Assembly (NCBI RefSeq): GCF_004571025.1
Contig: NZ_SPQT01000005.1
Span: forward strand, 186,001-250,000
DNA: 64,000 bases
Direction: 5' to 3'
Origin: Bradyrhizobium niftali
GTDB taxonomy: Bacteria; Pseudomonadota; Alphaproteobacteria; Rhizobiales; Xanthobacteraceae
Within the stretch, counting starts at the first letter, position 1; each line of letters starts with the position of its first letter. Position numbers and translations under genes: made by a program. Of this stretch, positions 28,884 to 37,630 are shown one piece after another. Under the pieces are notes generated by a model that saw nothing but the letters and a program-made list of their open reading frames with translations, made no database searches and had not been told where the DNA came from.

Positions 28884-30338
28884 TTGAACGTCGTTAACAA
28901 TGACGCCGGCGCCGATGAGCCGTCGGTGGCCGCCAGCAGCTCGCACTCTGCCGCTTTTCCCCGCCTCTGCTACGCCCTGTGCGCAGTCGCTCTGCTACTT
29001 CCGCTTGCTGCCGCAGCTCAGGTAAAGCGAGATGGCAAAGGAGAACCGCCACGTGCGGCGCCTGGCAGCACCACCGGCACGCTCAACCTTACCTCCTCAC
29101 AGGGAAAGACAGTTCATCTGACCGGACCGGCTGCGAGCATTTTTATTGCCGACCCGGCCATTGCGGATTATCAGGCGCCGTCGAACACCACGATTTTCGT
29201 GTTTGGCAAAAAGTCGGGACGGACTAGCCTGTTCGCCCTAAACGACAACGGAGAGGCTCTCGCCGAGCTGCGTGTTGTCGTCACCCAACCGATCGAGGAT
29301 CTGCGGGCCGCGCTGAAGGCCGAGGTCGGCGACTATCCGATTCAGGTCAGCTATACCCCGCGCGGCGCGATCCTTAGCGGTACGGCGCCTAACGCCGAGG
29401 TCGTCGAGACGGCCAGGAAGGTCACTGAGCAGTTTCTTGGGGCTGGCGCGCTGGTTGCCAACAAGATCCAGGTCGCCGGTTCATTACAGGTAAATCTCAG
29501 CGTACGGGTGGCAGAGGTCTCCCGCAGCGCCGTCAAGGATCTCAACATCAACTTCACCGCCTCGAGCCCAAACGGCGCTTTCCTTGTCACCGGCAAAGGG
29601 GGAGGGTCCGGCGCAGCCGGCGGCGGCGGCACGATCGGGATTGGGTTTAGCGCCGGCAACACCAATTTGAGCGCTGTTCTGGACGCTCTCGCGAGCGAGC
29701 ACCTCGCCTCAATCCTGGCTGAGCCGAATCTGACGGCGATGTCCGGCGAAGCCGCAAGCTTCCTCGCCGGCGGCGAATTCCCCATTCCGGTGATGCAGGA
29801 CAACCGGCAGGTTTCCGTCCAATTTCGTCAGTTCGGCGTGAGCCTCGAGTTCGTTCCGACGGTTCTCAACAATAATCAGATCAATGTCCGTGTGAAGCCC
29901 GAAGTCAGCGAACTGTCGAGCGAAGGCGAAGTCAAAATCAATGGCATGGCGGTCCCTGCCCTCTCGACTCGGCGGGCGAGCACCGTGGTCGAGCTCGCCA
30001 GCGGTCAGAGCTTTGCAATCGGCGGCCTCATCAGACGCAACTTCAACACTGATATCGGCGAGTTTCCCTGGCTCGGCGATGTGCCGATCCTGGGCGCGCT
30101 TTTTCGCTCCTCATCGTTTCAAAAACGTGAAACCGAGTTGGTCATTATTGTCACGCCCTACATCGTGCGGCCCGGACCGAATCCGAACCGGATGAGTGCG
30201 CCGAGCGACCGCATCTCACCGCCCTCAGACGCGGGGCGGATTTTGACGAACACGGTTGCCCGGCCGCCGCGAGAGCGCGATGCGCCTCGCGCCAGCGCAC
30301 CAGGATTGACCGGCAGCGCCGGCTTTATTATCGAATGA
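28884..30338 (+). CDS. rhcC2: RhcC2, secretin body of the T3SS outer-membrane ring (CpaC-like)
   Basis: A 484-residue outer-membrane protein starting at TTG with signal peptide LCYALCAVALLLPLAAAAQ. Residues 65-135 (GKTVHLTGPAASIFIADPAIADYQAPSNTTIFVFGKKSGRT in two parts) match the pilus-secretin N-domain found in Tad/CpaC proteins. A BON-like stretch follows, then the secretin core (LDALASEHLASILAEPNLTAMSGE, GGEFPIPV, EFPWLGDVPILGALFRS) and ELVIIVTPYIV. In rhizobia the secretin is split: RhcC1 (40472) supplies the N-terminal part. It lies directly behind ttsI, as in NGR234 (y4xJ). The exact start is unsure. Confidence 0.88.
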   Translation: MNVVNNDAGADEPSVAASSSHSAAFPRLCYALCAVALLLPLAAAAQVKRDGKGEPPRAAPGSTTGTLNLTSSQGKTVHLTGPAASIFIADPAIADYQAPSNTTIFVFGKKSGRTSLFALNDNGEALAELRVVVTQPIEDLRAALKAEVGDYPIQVSYTPRGAILSGTAPNAEVVETARKVTEQFLGAGALVANKIQVAGSLQVNLSVRVAEVSRSAVKDLNINFTASSPNGAFLVTGKGGGSGAAGGGGTIGIGFSAGNTNLSAVLDALASEHLASILAEPNLTAMSGEAASFLAGGEFPIPVMQDNRQVSVQFRQFGVSLEFVPTVLNNNQINVRVKPEVSELSSEGEVKINGMAVPALSTRRASTVVELASGQSFAIGGLIRRNFNTDIGEFPWLGDVPILGALFRSSSFQKRETELVIIVTPYIVRPGPNPNRMSAPSDRISPPSDAGRILTNTVARPPRERDAPRASAPGLTGSAGFIIE

Positions 30339-30348
30339 GGATCGCCAA

Positions 30349-30981
30349 ATGACTTTGCGACATCTGTGCTACCCGATCGCTATTGGAGCAACATTGGGGG
30401 GCTGCGCAAATACTGCCTCGATCCAGCCCGCGCCGGCTGACCAAGAGATCCGGGTCGAGCAGAAGAGTAGCGTGCTGTTCCTGCAGAGCCTTCGTGGCCC
30501 CGAACGGCATCGGCTGCGAAGCTTTATTGCAGCGACCAGTCGCGGCCGGCGGGATGCCCTCCATGTGGGTGTCATCGGCCCACCCAGACTCGTTGCACAG
30601 GTGGCCCACGAGGCTCGCGCCATGGGCGTTGCCACCTACAACATCCACCTGTCCGCTTCTCGTGTGGATTTGCCGGCTCGTTCCGGGGTGAGGATCGAAG
30701 CGATCACTTTCGAAGCCCATCCTCCGGTCTGCCCCTCGCTCTCCATCGTCGGTCCTACAGTGAACGACAATTCGTTCAATCCAACCCTTGGCTGCTCAGT
30801 CCGGAATAACCTTGCGGTCATGGTCAATGAACCTGGCGACTTGTTAGGCAATGGCGCTGTCATGCCGACCAGTGGTGATCGTGCAGTGCTTCCCATCACC
30901 GCACGTGGGGCCACGTCGGCGGGCAACAGGAGTAATTTGGAGGATGAAACGCATAACAGGGTTGCGCCAGAAACCCGATAA
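30349..30981 (+). CDS. CpaD-like lipoprotein (Y4xK-like) next to the secretin
   Basis: A 210-residue lipoprotein: MTLRHLCYPIAIGATLGGC with Cys19 as lipidation site. The C-terminal part, CPSLSI followed about 18 residues later by GCSVRNNLAVMVNEPGDLLG, is the hallmark of CpaD proteins of Tad pili. CpaD is an outer-membrane partner of the CpaC secretin. The ATG follows the rhcC2 stop by ten bases with GAGGATC ahead, so the two are co-translated. It probably helps place or stabilise the RhcC2 ring in the outer membrane. NGR234 has a gene (y4xK) at the same place. Confidence 0.75.
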   Translation: MTLRHLCYPIAIGATLGGCANTASIQPAPADQEIRVEQKSSVLFLQSLRGPERHRLRSFIAATSRGRRDALHVGVIGPPRLVAQVAHEARAMGVATYNIHLSASRVDLPARSGVRIEAITFEAHPPVCPSLSIVGPTVNDNSFNPTLGCSVRNNLAVMVNEPGDLLGNGAVMPTSGDRAVLPITARGATSAGNRSNLEDETHNRVAPETR

Positions 30982-31171
30982 GCGGCTCGTAGGACCCGAG
31001 CAGCATGAACGTCGGTGGCCATTCTTGTCCATATCAGTCTTGGAATAGGCCGACGAGCCTCCAGGAGTCGAATCTTTGCTCGATCCTTGGGATCGTGCAG
31101 CTTGCAGATCAGGTTTTGGGACAGTTGGGTCGTTGACCAGAGATTTGAGCGCATCGCTGTTTTGTGCGACG

Positions 31172-32209
31172 CTAAACTAGGCCGGCGGCAAAGACTGCCT
31201 TTGCAACCCTCTCGAAACACTCCATCGGAACGGCCTTGCCCATCGCACCTTTTCGGATCAGCTGACGCGCCAACACATGATCCTCGACAATGCTCAGACG
31301 TTGGGCGCGCGCCTCCGCCAGTAACTGTGAAGCCGTTTCGCCCTCGCCGCGGCACACCAGTACCGGGACGCCGGTCTCGCCCCGAACGTAGCGCAGCCCA
31401 ATCAATGTCGCTCGCCCCGTCAGTATCAATGTCGCCCGATGGATGCCGAGCGGGGACTCGTTCGCCGACTCCCGGCGGAGCCTGCGGTGTTCACCCTTGA
31501 TCTGCGGATTACCATCCTGTTCCTTGGACTCGCGCTTGGCTTCGCTCTGCGTCATGCGCATGTCGCGCAAGAACAACCAACGCTGGATGAGCAGATCGGC
31601 CAAGCCGCCGATCAGAAGAGCGCCGGCAGCAATCGCGATCAGCACTTTGAGCTCTTTAAAAACAAAACCAAAGCAGCTCAAATCGCACACGGGCAAGTAT
31701 ACAAGTGCCCTCCAACTTGCGAGCACAGTGAAAACGAACGTAGCGCCAAGAACCACAACTTTGACGATAGACTTTCCAAGCTCGACAACCGACCGCTGGG
31801 AGACAATCCGCTTCAGCCCTTTGACCGGGTCCAATTTCTCAAAGCTGGGTTTAAGCGGCTCAGCCGAAATCGTCAGCCCGCCGCCGGCCAAGACACCGGC
31901 CAGAATCGCCGCGACAACCGCCGCACCTAGGATGGGAGCCACGGCTGTTATAGAAAGGTCCATCAATCCGACCAACGCCTGCCGGGCCGCACTGTTGAAG
32001 GGCTGTTCCTGCAGCTTGTCGGTGAGCCGCACGGCTTCGCGCCATCCGTCTTCGATCGGGCCCGCCCTGAAGCACAGGCAGCCGAAACCAGCGCAAAGGC
32101 CTGCCGCGGTCACAAAGTCGGCGCTGCGCGGGCTCTGCCCTTTCTTACGCGCGTCCCTCAGCTTCTTGTGACTTGGTGGAAGTTTTTTCTCTTCGCTCGT
32201 GTCGCTCAT
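31172..32209 (-). CDS. rhcU: RhcU (SctU), T3SS export-apparatus switch protein without NPTH
   Basis: A 345-residue inner-membrane protein of the FlhB/YscU family. The start motif is KKLPPSHKKLRDARKKGQSPRSADF, followed by four TM helices (about 32-50, 85-110, 148-175, 187-208) and a cytoplasmic domain with RESKEQDGNPQIKGEHRR. The autocleavage site normally read as NPTH is replaced by GRAT (residues 265-268, in LILTGRATLIGLRY). The rest of the domain (PVLVCRGEG, DHVLARQL) is normal. The ATG overlaps the rhcT stop as ATGA; the longer upstream frame reads rhcT out of frame. It closes the minus-strand operon and should govern export order. Confidence 0.92.
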   Translation of the reverse strand: MSDTSEEKKLPPSHKKLRDARKKGQSPRSADFVTAAGLCAGFGCLCFRAGPIEDGWREAVRLTDKLQEQPFNSAARQALVGLMDLSITAVAPILGAAVVAAILAGVLAGGGLTISAEPLKPSFEKLDPVKGLKRIVSQRSVVELGKSIVKVVVLGATFVFTVLASWRALVYLPVCDLSCFGFVFKELKVLIAIAAGALLIGGLADLLIQRWLFLRDMRMTQSEAKRESKEQDGNPQIKGEHRRLRRESANESPLGIHRATLILTGRATLIGLRYVRGETGVPVLVCRGEGETASQLLAEARAQRLSIVEDHVLARQLIRKGAMGKAVPMECFERVAKAVFAAGLV

Positions 32210-33021
32210 TTCAAGAACTTCTCGAGCCACTCCAGCACGCCGTTGAACCGAATGATCTCTGCTCCCATATATTCGATCAGGAAGACGGCGTAGCTGACCA
32301 TAATGATGCCAAAAGCGGCATTCTTGATGGTCGGTGAGAGATCGTTCAGCTTGATTTGCGGCGCAAAGCGCCCGAGCAGCATGAGGGATACGTCGATCAG
32401 AAGCAGCAGAGCCAGCACGGGCCCGGCGACCACGAGGGTCGCATGCATGATATGGTCGAGAAGCCCAATAAACTCCATTGCCCCGTGGTGGGTCAGGGGC
32501 GGTAGCAGCCGATACACGGGCCAGATCAGATAACTTCCATAGAGGCATCTGACCATGGTCTGCAGACCTCCTGATACAACGAAGATCGTAACCGCGGCAG
32601 TCCCGAGAAAGAGCCCCATCGGGGCGGTTTGACTGCGTGTCGCAGGATCGTCCACCTGGCTGGAGATGCCACGCTGGGTATCAATGATGTCACCAATGGC
32701 CTGGATGCTCCAAAGTGGTATACTAAGCAGAAACCCGAACAGCAGGCCGATAAATATCTCCTTCAAACCGAGGAGCGAGACTGCAACCATACGGGTACCC
32801 GGATCTAGTGTCTGCAAGCCGTTCCTGATCTGCATCAAGCAAGGCAATCCAATCACAATCGTCGCGCTTGCGCGGATAATCCCGCCAATGTGCGGTCGCG
32901 TGAATACCGGAAGAACGAGCATAATGCCGAGGGCCCGGGCCGCGCCAAGACCGGCCGCAACGACGAACTCGACAGCAGTCTGAATCAGAGCTTGCGTCTC
33001 GGTGGGCGACAAGGCATCCAT
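32206..33021 (-). CDS. rhcT: RhcT (SctT), T3SS export-apparatus membrane protein
   Basis: A 271-residue polytopic protein of the SpaR/YscT/FliR family. Marks are GAARALGIMLVLPVFTRP near residue 23, GLKEIFIGLLFGFLLSIPLW, the conserved IDTQRGISSQVDDPATRSQT, and MLLGRFAPQIKLNDLSPTIKN in the C-terminal part. Five or six TM helices. The ATG at 33021 is chosen because an in-frame GTG further upstream adds residues unlike the family. It is separated from rhcS by an unusual 690-base gap that contains a tts box, so it may have its own promoter together with rhcU. Confidence 0.92.
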   Translation of the reverse strand: MDALSPTETQALIQTAVEFVVAAGLGAARALGIMLVLPVFTRPHIGGIIRASATIVIGLPCLMQIRNGLQTLDPGTRMVAVSLLGLKEIFIGLLFGFLLSIPLWSIQAIGDIIDTQRGISSQVDDPATRSQTAPMGLFLGTAAVTIFVVSGGLQTMVRCLYGSYLIWPVYRLLPPLTHHGAMEFIGLLDHIMHATLVVAGPVLALLLLIDVSLMLLGRFAPQIKLNDLSPTIKNAAFGIIMVSYAVFLIEYMGAEIIRFNGVLEWLEKFLK

Positions 33022-33714
33022 TTTGAGTTCAGCTCGTGGTCCCTTCAGCCAATGCAACCGTCGCACTCACGTCGCCATGATGTGAGACGTCAAGAACTCT
33101 GCAGATCTCGTGTCCCTGCGGTTTCAGAGCGACAGGCCTCCCAGGGCAGATGACTTCGGCTTCACTATCCATATGACTACAGCCATCCGGCAGAGGTATA
33201 TGACCATTCGATGAGAGCACCGGCGAAATCGCGCGCGGCCTACAAGCCACGCTTCTTCAGCTCTCACCGGCCGCAGCGCGGTTTGGAGATCTGAGGGCCT
33301 CGAAGCTTCCATCAATTTCGCAGGCTATGGAGATCGGTCTCGAGCGGCACCTCCATTCGCAGGCTCATTCACCAGAATGCCAGAATCGTGGGGCCGCTTG
33401 CAATCAAAGCCGTTGCCCGTTCACTTGCGTCGACAACTCGCCGGGCTGTGCATCGAGGACCAGGTCTCAGCAAGTAATTCCATCACATCGTAAGCAAACC
33501 TGAATCGAACGGATAGAAATTCCAAATGGGGTCATTCTTCCTCCGAATACGGCAGGCTCATAGAGCCGAACAGGACAGTTCGGATGTCTATCCGTCCCAT
33601 AATAGTGAGGCGAGCTTTCGATAAGCTGACGAACTCGCCCTTTGTGGTTCGCAATGAAGGCCAACAAACGCGACGCTATAGCTGACACTTAGACAGGCTT
33701 GCGTTCCGCGCGCA
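33022..33714. other. Gap between rhcS and rhcT with possible effector remnant
   Basis: Nearly 700 bases split what is normally a contiguous rhcS-rhcT pair. A tts box lies at 33601-33630. Left of it are short minus-strand frames (33029-33250, 73 codons, ending just before the rhcT ATG) and an open plus-strand frame without start at about 33210-33487. None is a convincing gene; a decayed effector or a small unrecognised one is possible. Confidence 0.45.
33601..33630 (-). promoter_or_regulatory. Internal tts box facing rhcT-rhcU
   Basis: The minus-strand core GTCAGCTTATCGAAAGCT is a perfect match to the consensus, followed by CGCCTCACTATT. It points toward rhcT, about 580 bases away, and gives the rhcT-rhcU pair a separate TtsI-dependent promoter. 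Confidence 0.9.
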
Positions 33715-33990
33715 CTAATACCTCGCTGTGAGCGCGGGGAACTCAGTGAAGATATGCTGGGCTTGCTCGATCAGCGGCGCGCTCAGCACCGGAGCAAACA
33801 GAACGAGCACGGCGACGACGACGAGGAGCTTCACGGTAAGCGGCAAGGTTTGATCCTGGAGCTGGGTTGCTGCCTGCACGATGCCAATACCCAATCCGGC
33901 CACGAGGGCTGCCAGGAGCGGCGGTAGAACCCAGATCATGAACAGGACTAATGATCGGCTCAGGTGGGTGAGGATGCTGGCCTCGTCCAT
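33715..33990 (-). CDS. rhcS: RhcS (SctS), T3SS export-apparatus membrane protein
   Basis: A 91-residue protein with two TM helices (about 12-38 and 52-75), matching the FliQ/YscS family. The family text is LPPLLAALVAGLGIGIVQAATQLQDQTLPLTVKLL, read here in two overlapping pieces (LVAGLGIGIVQAATQLQ and QDQTLPLTVKLL). The length is normal. It starts one base after the rhcR stop, so the genes are coupled. With RhcR and RhcT it forms the helical export gate in the inner membrane. Confidence 0.95.
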   Translation of the reverse strand: MDEASILTHLSRSLVLFMIWVLPPLLAALVAGLGIGIVQAATQLQDQTLPLTVKLLVVVAVLVLFAPVLSAPLIEQAQHIFTEFPALTARY

Positions 33991-33991
33991 C

Positions 33992-34657
33992 TCAGCCCCC
34001 CGGGGATGCGTAGCTTAAGACCAATCCGTGCATGAGCCGCGACCAGCCGTCGATTGTGACGAACAGAAAGAGCTTGAAAGGAACGGATATCATTGTTGGT
34101 GATACCATTGACATGCCCATGGCCATCAGAATTGTCGTCACAATCAGGTCGATCGTGATGAACGGAAGATAGAGAAGGAAACCGATTTCAAACGCACGCT
34201 TAAGCTCCGATATCAAAAAAGACGGCACGAGGATCGCAAAATCATCGGCTGTTGCGTTGGCGCGCATCTCCTCCGACCAGATATGTTCCGTCGACGAGAG
34301 GAAGAACGTGCGCTGCTCCTCAGTGGTGAACTTTTTGAGATGGGCGCGCAGCGGCTCGCTGCCTTCCTTGGCGGCAGTCAACCAGTCATCGGCGGTTTGG
34401 TAACGAAGTTGCGTATCGGTCACGCGGTTGTAGGTTTGCTCGAATACTGGGGCGCCTATGAACACGGTAAGGATCAATGCAGCTCCATACAGAACGATGT
34501 TCGGTGGTATGGACTGAGTGCCGAGCGCGTTGCGGATCAGGAAGAGAACGACGGAAACCTTGATGAACGCCGTTGTTGTGACAACTGCGAACGCCAGCAG
34601 GCCAAGACCGGCGGTCGCCGCAACAAGCGCAAGGATGCTCGGTTGAATGTCAACCAT
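33992..34657 (-). CDS. rhcR: RhcR (SctR), T3SS export-apparatus membrane protein
   Basis: A 221-residue protein of the FliP/YscR family. TM helices lie near residues 5-30 (TTAFIKVSVVLFLIRNALGTQ is the classic motif) and 42-62. After a cytoplasmic or periplasmic loop of about 80 residues come VPSFLISELKRAFEIGFLLYLPF and MAMGMSMVSPTMISVPFKL, both family signatures. The ATG at 34657 overlaps the rhcQ end by eight bases; the longer frame upstream reads rhcQ out of frame. It forms the core of the export gate. Confidence 0.95.
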   Translation of the reverse strand: MVDIQPSILALVAATAGLGLLAFAVVTTTAFIKVSVVLFLIRNALGTQSIPPNIVLYGAALILTVFIGAPVFEQTYNRVTDTQLRYQTADDWLTAAKEGSEPLRAHLKKFTTEEQRTFFLSSTEHIWSEEMRANATADDFAILVPSFLISELKRAFEIGFLLYLPFITIDLIVTTILMAMGMSMVSPTMISVPFKLFLFVTIDGWSRLMHGLVLSYASPGG

Positions 34658-35705
34658 TGACCGCCAACTTGCTAAGTAACCGGATGCCCAACGCTTCACC
34701 GACACGTACGATGTCGCCGCGGCCGATCAATTGACCATTGGCAACAATGTCGACCGGACCGTCCACCTGCCGGCCAAGCTCGAACACGTGCCCCTCGTTG
34801 ATGCTTCTCAACGTACCCAGCGGGATGGGCCAGCGGCCGCATTCGAACACAAGCGTGATCTCAACACTGTCGATGTCGGCTTCCGAGGGCGAGATTGCTT
34901 GTTCAGCTTGGGGGCTTATCGTCATATTTGCATACCTTAGAGGATGGGACTGCAGGCGGAATGGTCCCCGAAGGATAAGTCTGTCGCCCGCGACCTGCGC
35001 CGGCGCCCACAACTTGTCCGCAGCGAGGATGAGCTGGCCATGGGCAAAGGGAATGACCTCGGGCAGCAGTGCGTCGCCGGGCTGTGCTTGGCGAAGAAGC
35101 TTGATGGGCGCGCGCAGCGAGCCGATCTCTCTCGCAATTACGACCGGCAATTCCGAAGAAATCTTACCTAAATCTCGCGGTAATTGGCCGATCAACTCGC
35201 CTAAGACACGAAACGCAGACGGAACCAGACCGTCAAGAGGCGCGAACAAGAACAGGCGAGCCTTGGCCGCCAGCGGCCCAAAAGTAACGTCGAACTCCAA
35301 ATAGGGGTCTTTGGCCGTTGCGTCTTCGACGCGGATCAGCTGCAAATTCCGCGCGAGCACGATCTCTAATGCAGCGAGCCAAGGTTCCAGTGCAAGTTCG
35401 AGAAGGAGCGAGCGGGTTGGCTCGGAAGGTAAAGTAAGGCCATACTGGACCGTTGAAATCAGTGCCTCGACGAGAAGGCGGGGCAAGGACAACACAGCGG
35501 TCTCGCCTTCGGCGCAAAATACGCAGTCGAGCACCGACGTGGCATATGGCTCGGCCTGCCAAACAAGCCGGCTCATACGGATCGATAGCGGCTTATCGCC
35601 AATGCGGCTCTGCAGAACCGTGCGCGGTGCGGCGGTCTCGTTGAGCCAGGAGACCACTTCATGCGACAGCTTTGCCGCTGGCTGAAATAGTGCGGGTTCA
35701 CCCAT
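34650..35705 (-). CDS. rhcQ: RhcQ (SctQ), T3SS cytoplasmic C-ring/sorting-platform protein
   Basis: A 351-residue cytoplasmic protein. The C-terminal 75 residues form a SpoA/FliN-type domain: VEITLVFECGRWPIPLGTL, then VFELGRQVDGPVDIVANGQLIGRGDIV and ALGIRLLSKL. The long N-terminal part (residues 1-270) matches YscQ/HrcQ length and is weakly conserved. It would assemble with NolU and RhcL under the export gate to receive substrates. It starts 57 bases after the rhcZ stop within the same operon. Confidence 0.93.
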   Translation of the reverse strand: MGEPALFQPAAKLSHEVVSWLNETAAPRTVLQSRIGDKPLSIRMSRLVWQAEPYATSVLDCVFCAEGETAVLSLPRLLVEALISTVQYGLTLPSEPTRSLLLELALEPWLAALEIVLARNLQLIRVEDATAKDPYLEFDVTFGPLAAKARLFLFAPLDGLVPSAFRVLGELIGQLPRDLGKISSELPVVIAREIGSLRAPIKLLRQAQPGDALLPEVIPFAHGQLILAADKLWAPAQVAGDRLILRGPFRLQSHPLRYANMTISPQAEQAISPSEADIDSVEITLVFECGRWPIPLGTLRSINEGHVFELGRQVDGPVDIVANGQLIGRGDIVRVGEALGIRLLSKLAVNG

Positions 35706-35762
35706 GGCATTTATCGACAGGTTCCGCGGGCGCAGCTCGCGACGTGATAAGAGAACCAGCCA

Positions 35763-36299
35763 TTAGTTCGAGCCATCGATCGTCTGGCTGCGCGAACCAC
35801 CCTGATATCGGAGCAAAACCTCATCGTCGGCATCGATTTCGGCTGCAAACTCCGAACGGACAGCGGTAGTGCGCTGGACATCGCCCTCAATCTCCTGCCA
35901 TTTCTGGCTCGCCGCCGAACGCTTGGCCCATATGGTCCGCGCCTCATTCACCGCCCGCTGGGCCTGCTCATGCGCGACGCGCGCCTGCTCACGCGCCTGG
36001 CGTGCCGATTCGATCTCTGCTGCCAGTCGCCCAAGGACGAGTTGACAGCGACGATCGAGCTCCGTCACGGACATCATCTCGAGCGACGCCAGCTCCTGAT
36101 AAAGTTCAGCTTCGGCCTTGGCGCGACGATTCTCCGCGCCTTTAAGATTCTCAGACGCTCGCTGCAGCGCTGCGACCGCAATTTGGCGCCTGGCTTCCAT
36201 GTTCGACAATTCACGAAGCGCGCTTCGCTCTCTCATGTCTTTCACCAGCCGTAATTTCGACGCTTGCACGAGATTCAGGCCGTCAGACGCGACATCCAT
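35763..36299 (-). CDS. rhcZ: RhcZ/Y4yJ-like SctO stalk protein
   Basis: A 178-residue, highly charged, mostly alpha-helical protein. Two long coiled-coil stretches (about 12-80 and 85-150) are rich in Glu, Arg, Ala and Gln (ALRELSNMEARRQ; EIESARQAREQARVAHEQAQ). Size, coiled coil and position between the ATPase and rhcQ genes fit SctO (YscO/FliJ-like), the central stalk that links the ATPase ring to RhcV. Sequence in this family is poorly conserved, so the call rests mainly on gene order. The start overlaps the rhcN end by 25 bases. Confidence 0.82.
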   Translation of the reverse strand: MDVASDGLNLVQASKLRLVKDMRERSALRELSNMEARRQIAVAALQRASENLKGAENRRAKAEAELYQELASLEMMSVTELDRRCQLVLGRLAAEIESARQAREQARVAHEQAQRAVNEARTIWAKRSAASQKWQEIEGDVQRTTAVRSEFAAEIDADDEVLLRYQGGSRSQTIDGSN

Positions 36300-37630
36300 G
36301 AAACGGTCTCCTCAAAGCTAGACGGCTCGTCCTGTCCCTGGCGCAAGAATGCGCGCAGTTCCTCAATTGACTCGATTGCCCGATCAGTCAGTGGATCGTT
36401 GCCCGGCTTGTATTCACCGACCTTGATCAGGAACTCAGCCTCATTGTAGCGCGAGAGCAGATCGCGGAATGCGGATGCCGCCTTGCGATGTGGACCAGAG
36501 GCGACCGCATCCATGACACGACTTCGGCTCGACAGCACGTCGATGGCGGGAAAATGCTCTCGCGAGGCCAGCGCGCGCGAAAGAATGATATGACCATCGA
36601 GAATGCCGCGCGACTCTTCGGCGATCGGATCGCCCGTGCCGTCACCTTCGACAAGCACGGTATAGAATGCCGTGATCGAGCCCCGCTCGCCCATACCGGC
36701 TCGCTCCAGCAGACCAGGAAGCAGCGCAAAGACGGAAGGAGGAAAACCGCGCCGGGTGGGAGGTTCTCCGGCGGCAAGGCCGATTTCGCGCATCGCACGG
36801 CTGAAGCGCGTCAGCGAATCCATCATCAGAACGACCTGCAGCCCTTGATCACGAAAAAACTCGGCGAGTGCGGTCGCCATATGAGCGCATTGCGCCCGCT
36901 CCATTGCCGATCGATCGGATGTCTCAACGACAACGATCGTGCGAGCGAGGGCATCTCCAATATGACGTTCGATGAATTCACGCACCTCGCGTCCACGCTC
37001 CCCTATGAGCGCAACCACGGTGACGTCGGCGGCCGCACCTTTTACAATTTGCGACATCAGCGTCGACTTACCGCAACCGGCATCTCCATAGATTCCGATC
37101 CGCTGACCTTCGCCACACGTCAGAAGTCCATCCAGCACGCGAACGCCGAGCGGAAACGGCCGCTCGATGCCACGCCGCCTCATCGGGTTGGGCGCCTTGC
37201 CGCGGAGCGGACAAGTGTGGACCGTCCTTATCGGCCCCTTGCCATCGAGTGGACGGCCGAAGCTATCGATCACGCGGCCGAGCAGGTCGGGCCCGACTGA
37301 CACTTCCTGCATGCGCCCGGTCGGGAGCACTTCCGCGCGGTGGGACAAGCCTACCATATCGCCAATGGGCGTCAGCAACACCCCGTCCGGCAGCAAACCG
37401 ACGACTTCCGCCTCAAGTGACCATCCGGAAGCGTGATCCTGCAATAGGCAAAGTTCTCCAACACGGGCCCCTGGCAACACGGCATGGAGCAAGGTGCCGA
37501 TCGCACGCGTGATCCGTCCCCGCACGGCACGCGTATCGACATACTTTGCTGCGAATCTCAGAGATGCTATCGCCGCATGCACATCTCCTTCTCCGCCGGC
37601 TTGATCATGGCCTGATTGTTGCGTCGTCAC
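36275..37630 (-). CDS. rhcN: RhcN (SctN), T3SS ATPase
   Basis: A 451-residue ATPase of the FliI/YscN family. Walker A is GDAGCGKST at residues 182-190, Walker B is VVLMMDSLTRF near 267, and ALIGERGREVREF is the conserved catalytic-Glu block. The family-specific SFGRPLDGKGP lies near 123. The first 25 residues vary, as usual. It forms a hexamer at the base of the injectisome, releasing chaperones and unfolding substrates. Its ATG overlaps the rhcL stop as ATGA. Confidence 0.97.
   Translation of the reverse strand: MTTQQSGHDQAGGEGDVHAAIASLRFAAKYVDTRAVRGRITRAIGTLLHAVLPGARVGELCLLQDHASGWSLEAEVVGLLPDGVLLTPIGDMVGLSHRAEVLPTGRMQEVSVGPDLLGRVIDSFGRPLDGKGPIRTVHTCPLRGKAPNPMRRRGIERPFPLGVRVLDGLLTCGEGQRIGIYGDAGCGKSTLMSQIVKGAAADVTVVALIGERGREVREFIERHIGDALARTIVVVETSDRSAMERAQCAHMATALAEFFRDQGLQVVLMMDSLTRFSRAMREIGLAAGEPPTRRGFPPSVFALLPGLLERAGMGERGSITAFYTVLVEGDGTGDPIAEESRGILDGHIILSRALASREHFPAIDVLSSRSRVMDAVASGPHRKAASAFRDLLSRYNEAEFLIKVGEYKPGNDPLTDRAIESIEELRAFLRQGQDEPSSFEETVSWMSRLTA

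Noticed and set aside
31250..31280. GTCAGCTGATCCGAAAAGG on the minus strand inside rhcU
   Set aside because: It needs a one-base insertion to fit, lies inside a coding region and faces no downstream gene.
30636..31355. 239-codon minus-strand frame opposite the CpaD-like gene
   Set aside because: It is a shadow of the lipoprotein and rhcU genes with no start signal.
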